Positions 15,060-23,052 of a stretch of DNA of 49,046 nt are shown here, one piece after another. The stretch is from a virus. Each line of letters starts with the position of its first letter. The first letter of the stretch is position 1. Location: positions 1-49,046 of the IMG/VR virus record IMGVR_UViG_3300037245_000994; one strand, written 5' to 3'. Made by a program: the position numbers and the translations under genes. The notes below the pieces were generated by a model. The model was not told the DNA's origin. It did no database searches and saw nothing but the letters and a program-made list of their open reading frames with translations.

Positions 15060-17011
15060 AGAGTGCTCCTTAATTCCCCTTCTGCGTTTATTGGCAAACC
15101 TGTGGCCCATGTAGGCAATGTGCACATAATCTCTATTTGCTTAATTAAACTTCCTTCTGCTTGATCTTCTGGAAGGAGTGTTACGGCAGAGTCGTGAACA
15201 TGCAATGCGATGTCAAACCCCGCATCATCCAGTCGTAGTATAGCCTCGGCCAACAGATCACGGGAAGAAGCCTGTGTCACGTTCTCGGCCAACGCCCCGC
15301 CGTACAGCTTGCCGTACTTGAAACGTAACTCACCTTTAGCGTTCACCCGTGCCTCGGGGTAGCGGAAGTCTCGGCCTGAAGGTAGAGTGATGTAAGTCGC
15401 ACTCCCCTGTGCCCAGAATGTCAGCTTACCCACGGTTTTGACCTGATCCTTGTAGCGAGTCACGAATCTCCACGCTGACTCTATCTCCCGCCAGAACTTC
15501 GGGATCATGGAATACTGGCTTCGATATTTCTTAACTGTATTGTCAATGAAAGCTCGGTCGTACTCACCACTGTCGAAATACGGGCGGAGTTTGGGATTAG
15601 TGATGCAATTCTGATATGATTTCTCACCACCCATTCCATAACCATAGCCGAGGATACACATTTTCCCAAATCCGTAGAGCAGAGCCATCAAAGCATATTC
15701 TTCAGGCGAGTCGATCTTCTTGTCTGGTTTATGGACTGGCTGTTGGAACAATGCTTCGGCGAATAAACAGTAGACATTCTCTCCGGCAGCAAACGCTTTA
15801 AGCAAGTCCATCTGCCCCGCAAACCATGCTAACTTACGAGCCTCAATCGAGGAGTAGTCAGGCAGACCCAACACATATCCCTCGGGAGCAGTGAGCAACA
15901 GCCGCATCCACTCGATCAGGTTTTGCAGGTTGATCTTCTGACCACCACCCCATCTGCCAGTGTGCCCTGAGTGATACTTCAAAGGCGTTCCAAGCATACC
16001 CCCGCGAGCGTTAGCTTGGGCCATGATCTTTCGCACCCGTTTGATGTGTCCCGGCCAAGAACCTACAGCCTGCTTTGCTTTAGCGAGGATACGAATTTCT
16101 TCGACCGGGTGTGCCAACAACTCCTGCATCTGCTGGTCGTCTTTAGCCAAGGCCGGAATCAACTCACGCTTGCCCGTCTTCTTGTGAGGCTCATCGCTCA
16201 ACTTCATAGGCATCGTACTGCCATGCCGCTCAAGTACCTCGGTAAACGCGGGGATGAATACTTGCGTCGATATATCTTCATGTCCGCAGTCAAACCCCAG
16301 CACCTTACCTGCTGCACTCACAGCCCGTGCCATCTCTAACTGCATTCGAATCTGTAATTTTTTACCCTGTTCCATATCCACCTTGAACTTCGTGTTAAGG
16401 AACATCTTTAGCGTGTGAGCGGCGACAGGGATCTCTACCTCGGGACGACTCACCACGATGGGCATCATCTTTTGGAATAGGTCTGACTCCAACTCGATGT
16501 CAGTCAAGGTGTATTCAACGAACTTCTCATACACATCGGGGAGCATGTCGTCAGCGTGGTAGCCCATGAACTGTTTCGTGTCTCCCTTCGGTTTAGTCAA
16601 CCCCCAACGAGGTGCCATCTTATCGAGACTGTGCGGTGCTCTAGCATCCCACATTCTGTCAAGATCCATGAGATCTACTGTGTACTTAGGTGTAATGCCG
16701 TAGTATTCGTGGAGAATAAGGGCGTCGAAAAACAAATTCTGGCCGACAACTGTTAATCGCTCAAAATTTTGGCCCCACTCATCTTGTAATTTTGTCAGAG
16801 TGCGTTGCACATCTTCAGCGGGTATGAACACGCCAGGAGCACCAAGCCATCCTGCACCCAACCCCGTTACCTCAAACCTGGGGTCCATTACGTATTCCAC
16901 AGTAGACATCTTCTTGATCTGGTATTCGTCTGTCCAGTACGATTCAAAGTCAAGGACGATTGCAGTCGTTGGGAACCCAGCCTCGGCGAGTATGTCTTTG
17001 TAGGTTTTCAT
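15053..17011 (-). CDS. Family A DNA polymerase with 3'-5' exonuclease domain, 652 aa
   Basis: ATG 17011 is supported by a four-base ATGA overlap with the upstream gene. Exonuclease motifs are present: LDFE (D21, E23), NLFFD near 92-96 and YTLTD near 167-171. Polymerase motif A is DYSSIEAR from D385, and motif B is around K450 to YG at 456-457. Motif C is HVHDSA with D607, where the usual HDE reads HDS. There is no 5'-3' exonuclease domain. This is the replicative polymerase, working with the primase-helicase 6 kb downstream. Confidence 0.95.
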   Translation of the reverse strand: MKTYKDILAEAGFPTTAIVLDFESYWTDEYQIKKMSTVEYVMDPRFEVTGLGAGWLGAPGVFIPAEDVQRTLTKLQDEWGQNFERLTVVGQNLFFDALILHEYYGITPKYTVDLMDLDRMWDARAPHSLDKMAPRWGLTKPKGDTKQFMGYHADDMLPDVYEKFVEYTLTDIELESDLFQKMMPIVVSRPEVEIPVAAHTLKMFLNTKFKVDMEQGKKLQIRMQLEMARAVSAAGKVLGFDCGHEDISTQVFIPAFTEVLERHGSTMPMKLSDEPHKKTGKRELIPALAKDDQQMQELLAHPVEEIRILAKAKQAVGSWPGHIKRVRKIMAQANARGGMLGTPLKYHSGHTGRWGGGQKINLQNLIEWMRLLLTAPEGYVLGLPDYSSIEARKLAWFAGQMDLLKAFAAGENVYCLFAEALFQQPVHKPDKKIDSPEEYALMALLYGFGKMCILGYGYGMGGEKSYQNCITNPKLRPYFDSGEYDRAFIDNTVKKYRSQYSMIPKFWREIESAWRFVTRYKDQVKTVGKLTFWAQGSATYITLPSGRDFRYPEARVNAKGELRFKYGKLYGGALAENVTQASSRDLLAEAILRLDDAGFDIALHVHDSAVTLLPEDQAEGSLIKQIEIMCTLPTWATGLPINAEGELRSTLC

Positions 17012-17163
17012 ATTCGCTTCCACACCTTCCTTGCTGCCTCTTGATCCTCCAACAATTTTATGCGCGCGTTAGATCCACGCTGTTCTTTCCTGAACTTGGC
17101 ACTCAGCCAAATCAGAGCAATCCCAAAGCCGATTACAGGGGCCAGTGCGAATATTAAGATCAT
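17008..17163 (-). CDS. Small single-span membrane protein, 51 aa
   Basis: GGAGG lies six bases before ATG 17163, two bases after the previous stop. Residues 1-22 form a hydrophobic helix (ILIFALAPVIGFGIALIWL), followed by a basic helix rich in Lys, Arg and Glu. The stop overlaps the polymerase start as ATGA. A membrane-anchored micro-protein coupled to the polymerase is unusual. Function unknown. Confidence 0.7.
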   Translation of the reverse strand: MILIFALAPVIGFGIALIWLSAKFRKEQRGSNARIKLLEDQEAARKVWKRI

Positions 17164-17164
17164 A

Positions 17165-17626
17165 TCACCCCTCCAAATGGAAGCCAGTTATTTCTGTACC
17201 TGCGACACGGTAAGCCAAGATACCTTTGACCACCACCTCCAGCAACTTCTCGAACAACCCATCGAACTTCTTTTTGGCTGCTTCATAGTCACCAGACAAC
17301 AGGGCCACATACTCGTGCCATGCTTGAATAGTCTGAAGCACGTGGAACACAAGACACTCACCTGCGTTGGGGTGCTTGCACACCACCTTCTTCGTGGACA
17401 CGGCTCGGTGGTTAATCTCTTCCTCGATGGTGTCTACGTTCAAGGGTTTGTGCCCCACAAATCTGCGGCAGTCAAGCAGCCTACCCTCAAGAGCACCGTC
17501 GTTGCCAATAGCCCACCGCAGTTGCACAATAGTTTCCCGCAATAAGTTTGCTGTAGCTTCATCTGCTACATGTTTTCCCGCTTCAGGGAATTTGATAGTC
17601 TTTGCCGATATTTTTGGCGGGCCCAT
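17165..17626 (-). CDS. Hypothetical protein, 153 aa
   Basis: GAGGAG lies seven bases before the ATG. The protein is soluble and mainly helical, with two Cys (CKHPNAGEC) and a C-terminal amphipathic region. No enzyme motif seen. It starts the block of polymerase-linked genes. Confidence 0.65.
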   Translation of the reverse strand: MGPPKISAKTIKFPEAGKHVADEATANLLRETIVQLRWAIGNDGALEGRLLDCRRFVGHKPLNVDTIEEEINHRAVSTKKVVCKHPNAGECLVFHVLQTIQAWHEYVALLSGDYEAAKKKFDGLFEKLLEVVVKGILAYRVAGTEITGFHLEG

Positions 17627-17637
17627 CGTTAGTCTCC

Positions 17638-18003
17638 TCAGATTTTAATGTATAAAGCTTCGCGGTTATCAAACGAAGCGTCATGTATCGGGTAAACATA
17701 CAAACCTCTCCGATTGAAATGTTCGCAGAATTTTTCTACCCAGTGAAATGCAGCGAAAGTCCATCTATCATTGGCGTGGGGCAAACTAATTTTCACATAA
17801 TGAAGAGTACCGCTTGTATCTATTACGGTGGGGTTTAACGGAAATGTATTATTTACATATTCACACACATACTTCCGCACTTCGTAAAGTGGATCTTTCT
17901 TTGCCTCTTCATCGGCCCGCTTCTCTGCAATCAGAGCGTCTTTCGTATTGTTCAACGCCTTAATGTCTACATTACATTGTGCTAATCTTTCGTCGTAATC
18001 CAT
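17638..18003 (-). CDS. Hypothetical protein, 121 aa
   Basis: ATG 18003 is chosen over an upstream TTG because GAGGAG lies seven bases before it. The N-terminal 45 residues form a charged coiled coil; the rest is a mixed domain with aromatic residues. No family recognised. Confidence 0.65.
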   Translation of the reverse strand: MDYDERLAQCNVDIKALNNTKDALIAEKRADEEAKKDPLYEVRKYVCEYVNNTFPLNPTVIDTSGTLHYVKISLPHANDRWTFAAFHWVEKFCEHFNRRGLYVYPIHDASFDNREALYIKI

Positions 18004-18014
18004 TTCATTTCTCC

Positions 18015-18710
18015 TCAAAAATTGCTGTCGTGGTATTTTTCACCCTTACCACATTGCATAATTATGTGTTCCGGCACCCCATTTAGCACAACACCTGATG
18101 ATAGAATTGATCGGGTTATTTGTTCTTCTGCATAAGCAAAGGCATACGCCTCATCATCTATCCCACATCCAGTGTCCATGCCGAACCAACGCCGCAATGG
18201 GTTGGCAGACCAGTTTATCCCGCCCTTAGAGTGACAATGCCCCATCACCACAGACATGCCCATCTTGGCTGATAGATTCCAAGCGGGTGTTTTACCACCG
18301 CCTTTTTTATGCCCATGACAATAGAACACATCATCTATGACAACGTGTCGCACCCATCTCCAACGAGGTGTTTTCCATAATTCTGCATAGTCCCGAATAA
18401 ACTTACCGGGAATACCATAGGCTTCTGCCACACGCCGTGGGCGAGCATCATGGTTTCCAACACACACGTAAGCATCAGGGAACGCTTTGTACCACATTTG
18501 TATTTTCTCCAAAGCAAGGGTGTACTCATCCATAGCACCTGGAGCTTCAGGATTGTGCGTGTGAAATGTTATAGCCGACCAATCTACCACGTCGCCGATT
18601 AAAACTACGGTGTCGCATTTTTTCTTTCGCCTAATGTCCTTGTTGAATTTCAAATAACCTTTACGCGACACAGGTTCGTGTATATCGCCCACGGCAAGAA
18701 CGTCACTCAT
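18015..18710 (-). CDS. Calcineurin-like metallophosphoesterase, 231 aa
   Basis: All metal-binding motifs are present in order: GDIH (D9, H11), GDVVD (D40), GNHD (N86, H87), CHGH near 131-134 and GHCH (H158, H160). Phage members hydrolyse phosphodiesters or phosphomonoesters, including nucleic acids and small nucleotides; the substrate is unknown here. The stop forms part of the next ribosome site. It lies between a DUF1937-like protein and the polymerase. Confidence 0.92.
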   Translation of the reverse strand: MSDVLAVGDIHEPVSRKGYLKFNKDIRRKKKCDTVVLIGDVVDWSAITFHTHNPEAPGAMDEYTLALEKIQMWYKAFPDAYVCVGNHDARPRRVAEAYGIPGKFIRDYAELWKTPRWRWVRHVVIDDVFYCHGHKKGGGKTPAWNLSAKMGMSVVMGHCHSKGGINWSANPLRRWFGMDTGCGIDDEAYAFAYAEEQITRSILSSGVVLNGVPEHIIMQCGKGEKYHDSNF

Positions 18711-18725
18711 CTCATTTCCTCCAAT

Positions 18726-19133
18726 TTACTGTCGATCACGGGGGATAACCACAATGTCGTCATAAAACAAAACAGACAACCCGCGAGCTTCGATCCGTTC
18801 CTTCTCAGCCTTGCAACCAGAAGAGTTTTCCCAACCAGGAGCGAGAATGATCCCGTCCCAGTCTGTCTTGTCAATAACCTCATTGTCTAGTTGATACCAA
18901 AGTTCGTGTTCACTACGAGCGAGAAACTCAGGGCAGGCGCGGTGTATTGGGTGCGTATGTGAGATCGGAGCGTAAACATTATATCCCCGCAGGAATAACT
19001 CCGCCGCCCGAACATTGCACAATACAAAGTTTGCCTCTTCTCCCTCTGGTATAAAGTTTCCAGCTTTGTCCCGGCATGTATAAGGGTGAGCAAAATACCA
19101 AAGACCTCTACTTGTACTTTTTGTTATTTCCAT
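18726..19133 (-). CDS. DUF1937-like nucleoside deoxyribosyltransferase-fold protein, 135 aa
   Basis: YFAHPYT near the start, then RAAELFLRGYNVYAPISHTH, DGIILAPGWENSSGC and a final strand match the small Rossmann-like family related to nucleoside 2-deoxyribosyltransferases (DUF1937/DUF4406 type). A role in nucleotide or nucleoside metabolism is likely. It overlaps the upstream homing-nuclease remnant by ten bases. Confidence 0.75.
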   Translation of the reverse strand: MEITKSTSRGLWYFAHPYTCRDKAGNFIPEGEEANFVLCNVRAAELFLRGYNVYAPISHTHPIHRACPEFLARSEHELWYQLDNEVIDKTDWDGIILAPGWENSSGCKAEKERIEARGLSVLFYDDIVVIPRDRQ

Positions 19134-19441
19134 GCTTTTTTCCTCACAATTTTTCCAATAGTTTCTTTATGTACCTCGAATAGTGCAGCTAATTCTTTTT
19201 GCAAGACTAATCCGGTAGCATACCAATCACGGATCATTCTCACTAAAAATGGAGTAAGTTTGGCCCCACCATTTTCAACACCACAAGCCCTTTTGAAATT
19301 CCGAGTCCCATGCTTGACCTTGCGGTAGCCATCTTTTTCAAAAGGTTTCAACCACCCACCCCTTACTCGTGGTCTTGCCTTGGTCCATATCTTGCCAGCC
19401 TTAGTAATGAAGTAATGTGGATAACCCAGTATTGGTTTCAT
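19124..19441 (-). CDS. NUMOD4-type homing endonuclease remnant lacking the HNH core, 105 aa
   Basis: The first 40 residues (GYPHYFITKAGKIWTKAR, RGGWLKPF) match the start of the intact endonuclease at 23726-24223. The last 60 residues match its C-terminal helix-turn-helix (GGAKLTP, KELAALFEVHKETIGKIV). The HNH part between them is missing: the text jumps from DGYRKV to KHGTRN. The frame is open, so it looks like an in-frame deletion leaving a DNA-binding protein without nuclease. It may be decaying or reused as a regulator. Confidence 0.75.
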   Translation of the reverse strand: MKPILGYPHYFITKAGKIWTKARPRVRGGWLKPFEKDGYRKVKHGTRNFKRACGVENGGAKLTPFLVRMIRDWYATGLVLQKELAALFEVHKETIGKIVRKKAWK

Positions 19442-19442
19442 A

Positions 19443-20264
19443 CTAATACCCTTTAGGGGTCGGGGCTGTGCGGTCTTTCTTAGCAGTCCAATCGTCGCAT
19501 TGATTAACCCGCCCACCGTCTCCATCCTGTTCTGTCTCGTGTATTTCTTTCACACAGTTTGATTCACCGTCACCAGTATAGTTCGCACAGGTGTCTTTAC
19601 ACTGTGTATTACTGGAGTCCGCCTTCAACGGCATTGAGGCTACGTAGCCTACCTCATCAGCTTCAGCGGCCAACTGGTCTGCTATAAGTGGGGGCTCATT
19701 GAAATTCTTGTGTGCCCCACCCGGAGCCGGGACATTGTCAATACCTTTGACACCTTTTTCTTCCTTGAGCACCTCATGCAAATACCCCATCGTGTTGAAA
19801 AGCTCGGCGCACAGACAGTCTTGAAGGTCCAACCCCTCGTCAGTCACCTTTTTGTATCCCCGGTGCATCAGCCAAGTATCCAGGAAGTGTCGCCACTTAC
19901 CCTTCATATATCGCCAAAGAGGTATACCCCCCTGCCAGTTGTCGGAGTCACGCAACGTACCGTCAGCCTGCACCTGGCATTTGTGCATATACTCTGAGTA
20001 TCGCAGCATTACCAAAGGCGAGAAGAATCCTTCGGGGTCGATCTTAGTTTCGCACTTTGTTCGGGTTGCTCCGCTTTTGTAGGACTCCATCGACACCGCA
20101 ATATCTTTCTCTGCGGCCATCTTCTCAATCTTCGATACAAAACTCGGACACTCAATTCCTGTTGTGTGGGTAGCTCGGGTCAATTTACACATGTCATCTT
20201 CGCCATTTTCACAGTTTTTGCAATAGTGTTCGGACACAACACTCACCTCCAATTTTTCTGCCAT
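19443..20264 (-). CDS. dATP/dGTP diphosphohydrolase N-terminal-domain (DUF5664-like) protein, 273 aa
   Basis: A Cys-containing N-terminus (CKNC) precedes a domain at about 60-170 with SGATRTK, GFFSPLVMLRYSEYMHKC, RDSDNWQGGIP, MKGKWRHFLDTW and a closing acidic helix. I recognise this as the phage dATP/dGTP diphosphohydrolase-type domain, an all-alpha NTP pyrophosphatase relative. A low-complexity, Cys-containing tail follows. It would alter dNTP pools. No PurZ was found, so there is no sign of 2-aminoadenine genome synthesis. Confidence 0.75.
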   Translation of the reverse strand: MAEKLEVSVVSEHYCKNCENGEDDMCKLTRATHTTGIECPSFVSKIEKMAAEKDIAVSMESYKSGATRTKCETKIDPEGFFSPLVMLRYSEYMHKCQVQADGTLRDSDNWQGGIPLWRYMKGKWRHFLDTWLMHRGYKKVTDEGLDLQDCLCAELFNTMGYLHEVLKEEKGVKGIDNVPAPGGAHKNFNEPPLIADQLAAEADEVGYVASMPLKADSSNTQCKDTCANYTGDGESNCVKEIHETEQDGDGGRVNQCDDWTAKKDRTAPTPKGY

Positions 20265-20415
20265 TTCTTGTTACTAGACCCTGCCCACGCAACTCCGCAT
20301 AAAAAATATTATATTCTAGCTGAGTTATTTCTCCATAGGCAAGAGCTATACGCAACTCTCGTTCTCGCCGCCCCGTCGCACATGGGCGCATTTTATCACC
20401 TTTACCAGCGGCCAT
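20209..20415 (-). CDS. Small basic protein, 68 aa
   Basis: The ATG overlaps the upstream stop (TAATG) and GGGGGA is upstream. Residues 20-50 form a helix-rich segment followed by RNGRKIGG. The last 56 bases overlap the next gene in another frame, which is more than elsewhere in this arm. No family recognised. Confidence 0.5.
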   Translation of the reverse strand: MAAGKGDKMRPCATGRRERELRIALAYGEITQLEYNIFYAELRGQGLVTRNGRKIGGECCVRTLLQKL

Positions 20416-20855
20416 TAGTCATCCCCCAATATCTCACGCAGCAAGGACTTATCTCGCTCCGCCTGAATCGCCAACTCAGCGTTCAGTTCCTGGAGAAGTG
20501 CCCCACAAAAAAGCTGTGGCCACTCTTGTTTCAGTCGCTTAAACCACACGACTACGGTGTCCTTGTTAACCTTCATCTCCACCGCCAACTCACGGATCGA
20601 CAGGGTGTTATGCCCGGCAAAATTGACATACGCCTGCACAGCCCGCAGAGGCAGCCCAATGACCAGCATCTTAGCAGCGATCAGGTGATACACCCTCTCT
20701 GGCCCTGCGTCTGCCAGCCCCAGTTCAGGCATCTCACACGCCAAGGCAGCAGTCTCGCTCAACGGCTTCAATGTGGGCTTCCACCTGCGCTGTGGCTTCG
20801 GCCTCAACGCTATCTCGTGATCTGCATACCATTTTTGGATCTCATCTTTTGTCAT
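20415..20855 (-). CDS. Putative helix-turn-helix DNA-binding protein, 146 aa
   Basis: The ATG overlaps the upstream stop as ATGA. A helix-turn-helix is visible near residues 87-107 (SIRELAVEMKVNKDTVVVWF), flanked by a basic N-terminus and an acidic helical C-terminus. It could be a transcriptional regulator or a terminase-small-like protein. Its place as second gene after the shared promoter at 21233-21267 makes a regulatory role attractive. Confidence 0.65.
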   Translation of the reverse strand: MTKDEIQKWYADHEIALRPKPQRRWKPTLKPLSETAALACEMPELGLADAGPERVYHLIAAKMLVIGLPLRAVQAYVNFAGHNTLSIRELAVEMKVNKDTVVVWFKRLKQEWPQLFCGALLQELNAELAIQAERDKSLLREILGDD

Positions 20856-21214
20856 TGTCCGGCCCCTAAATGTGCTTCAAGAACAGCTTTTTTACTCTCG
20901 GCACTCAATTTTGCAGTCACATCGCGGCCCCTTACAACAAAGCAGACGCCGATGTCCGCTAGGCTTTCTTGAAGATTGCAGTCGTTGATGGCAATAAAAG
21001 TTTCTGTTTCCTCATCCATAATTAAGGTGTTGGCAACCGCTGAACCATCGACTGGGAAGTTACCATGCCCCACCACCCTGTACTCGATAAGTCGCCCGCT
21101 AGCCCTATGCCGCTGTACCCGCCCGCCGGACAGGATCGCCCCGTTTAATAGTCTGCTCCACGCATTATTTGTTGTGACCACCATATCACCTATTTTGAAT
21201 AGCCTAGTGCTCAT
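20852..21214 (-). CDS. Hypothetical protein, 120 aa, first gene behind the shared promoter
   Basis: GGAG lies seven bases before the ATG. The protein begins with a KIGDMVVTTNNAW pattern like small beta-barrel domains, and the C-terminal half is mixed. It is the first gene of the leftward operon started by the promoter element at 21233-21267, 18 bases upstream. No family recognised. Confidence 0.65.
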   Translation of the reverse strand: MSTRLFKIGDMVVTTNNAWSRLLNGAILSGGRVQRHRASGRLIEYRVVGHGNFPVDGSAVANTLIMDEETETFIAINDCNLQESLADIGVCFVVRGRDVTAKLSAESKKAVLEAHLGAGQ

Positions 21215-21232
21215 AGTTCGTCTCCAAAAAAA

Positions 21233-21267
21233 TGTTGCCCTCTATATATAGCCGCGATGTACGGGTA
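21233..21267 (-). promoter_or_regulatory. Shared phage promoter element, leftward copy
   Basis: Read on the minus strand: TACCCGTAC (21267-21259), eight bases, TATATATAG, then AGAGGGCAACA (21243-21233). The same parts in the same order occur on the plus strand at 27602-27635 with one base difference in spacing. The TATA part fits a -10 box and the AGAGGG part the transcript start. There is no -35 consensus; the TACCCGTAC box takes its place, as in activator-dependent phage promoters. Confidence 0.7.
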
Positions 21268-21402
21268 AAAACAGCCCTCACGACCTTTTAACATTTCACA
21301 AAATCCCCAGTTTGCAGAAAAAATTCACTTTTCTTTGGGTTTCTTGTTGGATGTAATAATTCTAACGGTTGTAGAGCCAAATTCATAATTTATCTCCACA
21401 AA

Positions 21403-21424
21403 GGCTGAACCCGATTGTCCAGCC
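21403..21424 (-). terminator. Hairpin, possible terminator or attenuator of the upstream leftward operon
   Basis: In minus-strand RNA, GGCUGGAC pairs with GUUCAGCC (one G-U pair) around a six-base loop, followed by UUUGUGG. It comes 12 bases after the stop at 21437 and before the promoter at 21267. The U-tract is short, so termination may be partial. Confidence 0.5.
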
Positions 21425-21436
21425 AATCTTGCAGGT

Positions 21437-21967
21437 TTACAGTTTGTCTATGATGTTGAAGAGGAATTCGGCCTCTTCAAGTTGAACCAGAGGTGTGCCA
21501 AATCCTCCACAGGCAATGTCGAAATTGACAATAATCGGTTTCCCCTCGTGTAAGCAGTAAACCTGTCTGCCCGCGCTATTCTTGAACACATCCCCATGCA
21601 CCCACTCATGTTCTGGCTTGACAGGCACAACAGGCTCCGCTGTCCTGATCGCATCGAGGCGGAGGATTTCGCGGCAGAATGCTCCGGGGTGAGCGTGGTA
21701 ATGATATGGATTATTCGATCCCTGACAATCGAATTCAGGGGCCACCAAACGACCTGGACATTTGGTGCAACTGCAATCACCAGTTTCCTGACAGAAAAAA
21801 CAATCAGCCTCCAATTTGTTCACAAACTCTGGCGCATTCTCTTTCAGCCACACCTTCTTCAACTCTTCCACACTCCGCCCATCCAGCATCGTGTCTATTC
21901 GGAACGCAATCCACTCCCACATCCGTTTGGTGTAGCTCCAGGTTTCGTCCAACGTCAGTTTTCTCAT
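21437..21967 (-). CDS. Cys-rich hypothetical protein, 176 aa
   Basis: GAGGAG precedes the ATG. The N-terminal 45 residues are helical; then CFFCQETGDCSCTKC (about 56-70) forms a likely zinc site. The C-terminal half is a beta-rich domain ending in an acidic helix. It is the last gene of the upstream leftward operon. No family recognised. Confidence 0.7.
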   Translation of the reverse strand: MRKLTLDETWSYTKRMWEWIAFRIDTMLDGRSVEELKKVWLKENAPEFVNKLEADCFFCQETGDCSCTKCPGRLVAPEFDCQGSNNPYHYHAHPGAFCREILRLDAIRTAEPVVPVKPEHEWVHGDVFKNSAGRQVYCLHEGKPIIVNFDIACGGFGTPLVQLEEAEFLFNIIDKL

Positions 21968-21979
21968 TTTCTTTTCTCC

Positions 21980-22276
21980 TCAAAAGGGTAATTCTTCACT
22001 CATTTCAATTGTGATCCCAGTGGCACGCCTCACGCGGCGCTCCACTAACTCTGTAATTGACACCTCCTCTAAATTATCACGACAAAAATTGAAATCGTCG
22101 CCGTCCCGATGATCCACGCAAGGATCGACACGTCCGAGTAAGAATTGTTCCAGAGACAACGGCACACCAGTCTCCATCGTCCACACCCGCCAAATACCTC
22201 GGCAATCCTCTTGTGCTACCCAATCGAATAACCGGACTCGGGCAAGGTCTTGGTGGCTCACGATTACGACCTTCAC
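21980..22276 (-). CDS. HNH-like fragment protein, 98 aa
   Basis: GTG 22276 overlaps the upstream TGA as GTGA. Residues about 44-68 (LEQFLLGRVDPCVDHRDGD, then NFCRDNLEEVS) resemble the core of phage HNH endonucleases (the VDHxxGDxxDNRxxNL pattern), but the Asn/Arg part is altered and no DNA-binding domain follows. It may be a decayed homing nuclease or an adapted small protein. Confidence 0.55.
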   Translation of the reverse strand: MKVVIVSHQDLARVRLFDWVAQEDCRGIWRVWTMETGVPLSLEQFLLGRVDPCVDHRDGDDFNFCRDNLEEVSITELVERRVRRATGITIEMSEELPF

Positions 22277-22515
22277 GGCAGCACCTCTTCCATTGCTTGA
22301 AGCACTTTGTCAACATGCTCGCTGTATTCGGGGTATTGTGGATCATACCACAAATTGCCCCTGCGTGTCCAAATGTGGGTACACAGCAACATGCAATAAA
22401 CCTGATCGAGTAATGACCGGCGATTAAACCCAGGCTCGACGACCATAGCTTTTGCTTGTAGTAAATTCAAGCTCTTATCAAGCTCTGGCTTCTTTATCTC
22501 GGGCGGTCCGGTCAT
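22273..22515 (-). CDS. Hypothetical protein, 80 aa
   Basis: AAGGAG lies seven bases upstream and the ATG overlaps the previous TGA. The middle (NRRSLLDQVYCMLLCTHIW) is a helix with two Cys, and the end is acidic. Part of a run of five genes linked by ATGA or GTGA overlaps. No family recognised. Confidence 0.65.
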   Translation of the reverse strand: MTGPPEIKKPELDKSLNLLQAKAMVVEPGFNRRSLLDQVYCMLLCTHIWTRRGNLWYDPQYPEYSEHVDKVLQAMEEVLP

Positions 22516-22685
22516 TTACCGCACTCCTTACAGTATTTTTCCCACTCTTCGGGATTGGTAGCCGTTCCTGTTCTAATAATTTGTGTTATGTTCCCAAGAC
22601 CAAGAGTAACAAGCCAAGATTCACCCGTATGTTTATGTCGGATAATATCCCCTCGTTTTAGTTTATTCATCTCTCCTTTTGTCAT
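22512..22685 (-). CDS. Small protein, 57 aa, SH3-like candidate
   Basis: ATG 22685 is chosen because the upstream stop overlaps it as ATGA; ATG 22670 is an alternative. The sequence KLKRGDIIRHKHTGESWLV resembles small SH3-like barrels. The end carries CKECGK. The gene falls below usual length cut-offs but has clean signals on both sides. Confidence 0.65.
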   Translation of the reverse strand: MTKGEMNKLKRGDIIRHKHTGESWLVTLGLGNITQIIRTGTATNPEEWEKYCKECGK

Positions 22686-22837
22686 TTCCTCTTCCTTGCT
22701 GGGTGTTTCGCGCCGCAGTCACGTTGACAAGGACAGTCGTTGCCTCGGCCTTTTAGTTTATAAGGCTTAGGGTGCCTCTCTTGCGGCTTCCGACTCGACC
22801 AACATCCGCCTTCGTTGCCGAAATTCATCCAGATCAT
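22682..22837 (-). CDS. Small Cys-containing basic protein, 51 aa
   Basis: The start overlaps the upstream stop and its own stop overlaps the next start, both as ATGA. Cys at 12 and a CPCQRDC cluster (about 35-41) suggest metal binding; the C-terminus is basic (ARKRK). No family recognised. Confidence 0.6.
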   Translation of the reverse strand: MIWMNFGNEGGCWSSRKPQERHPKPYKLKGRGNDCPCQRDCGAKHPARKRK

Positions 22838-23010
22838 CTCATCCCCCGCGTCTTTACAAAATAATTTTTCCGCAAAACAAACTTCCCGCGCTCGACCATG
22901 TGCCGATGCTTAAAGGCAGTTAATGAGCCTGTTTCTGGTGTTGACGTCCAAGATGGCCTGGATGTGTCACCATCTAATACATACCTGATTGATGGTTTTT
23001 TGAATTTCAT
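22834..23010 (-). CDS. Small basic protein, 58 aa
   Basis: GGAGG lies eight bases before ATG 23010; the longer frame upstream is not needed. The protein is basic and without Cys. It begins the chain of overlapping mini-genes running to 21980. No family recognised. Confidence 0.6.
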   Translation of the reverse strand: MKFKKPSIRYVLDGDTSRPSWTSTPETGSLTAFKHRHMVERGKFVLRKNYFVKTRGMR

Positions 23011-23052
23011 TTTCTTTACCTCCAAACTCTATTGACTAAATTCATAATGCAA

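Noticed and set aside
15053-20264. 2-aminoadenine (Z) genome synthesis cluster
   Set aside because: A family A polymerase and a dGTP/dATP diphosphohydrolase-like gene are present, but no PurZ or DatZ was found, so the set is incomplete.
20166-20972. Plus-strand frame of 268 residues
   Set aside because: Antisense to three coupled minus-strand genes; His/Leu/Pro-rich shadow composition.
21288-21426. Two short minus-strand frames of 32 (ATG 21386) and 33 codons (TTG 21426) in the gap before the shared promoter
   Set aside because: They overlap each other in different frames and cover the hairpin. The first has a fair GGAG site, the second a more protein-like sequence, and neither is convincing without comparison.
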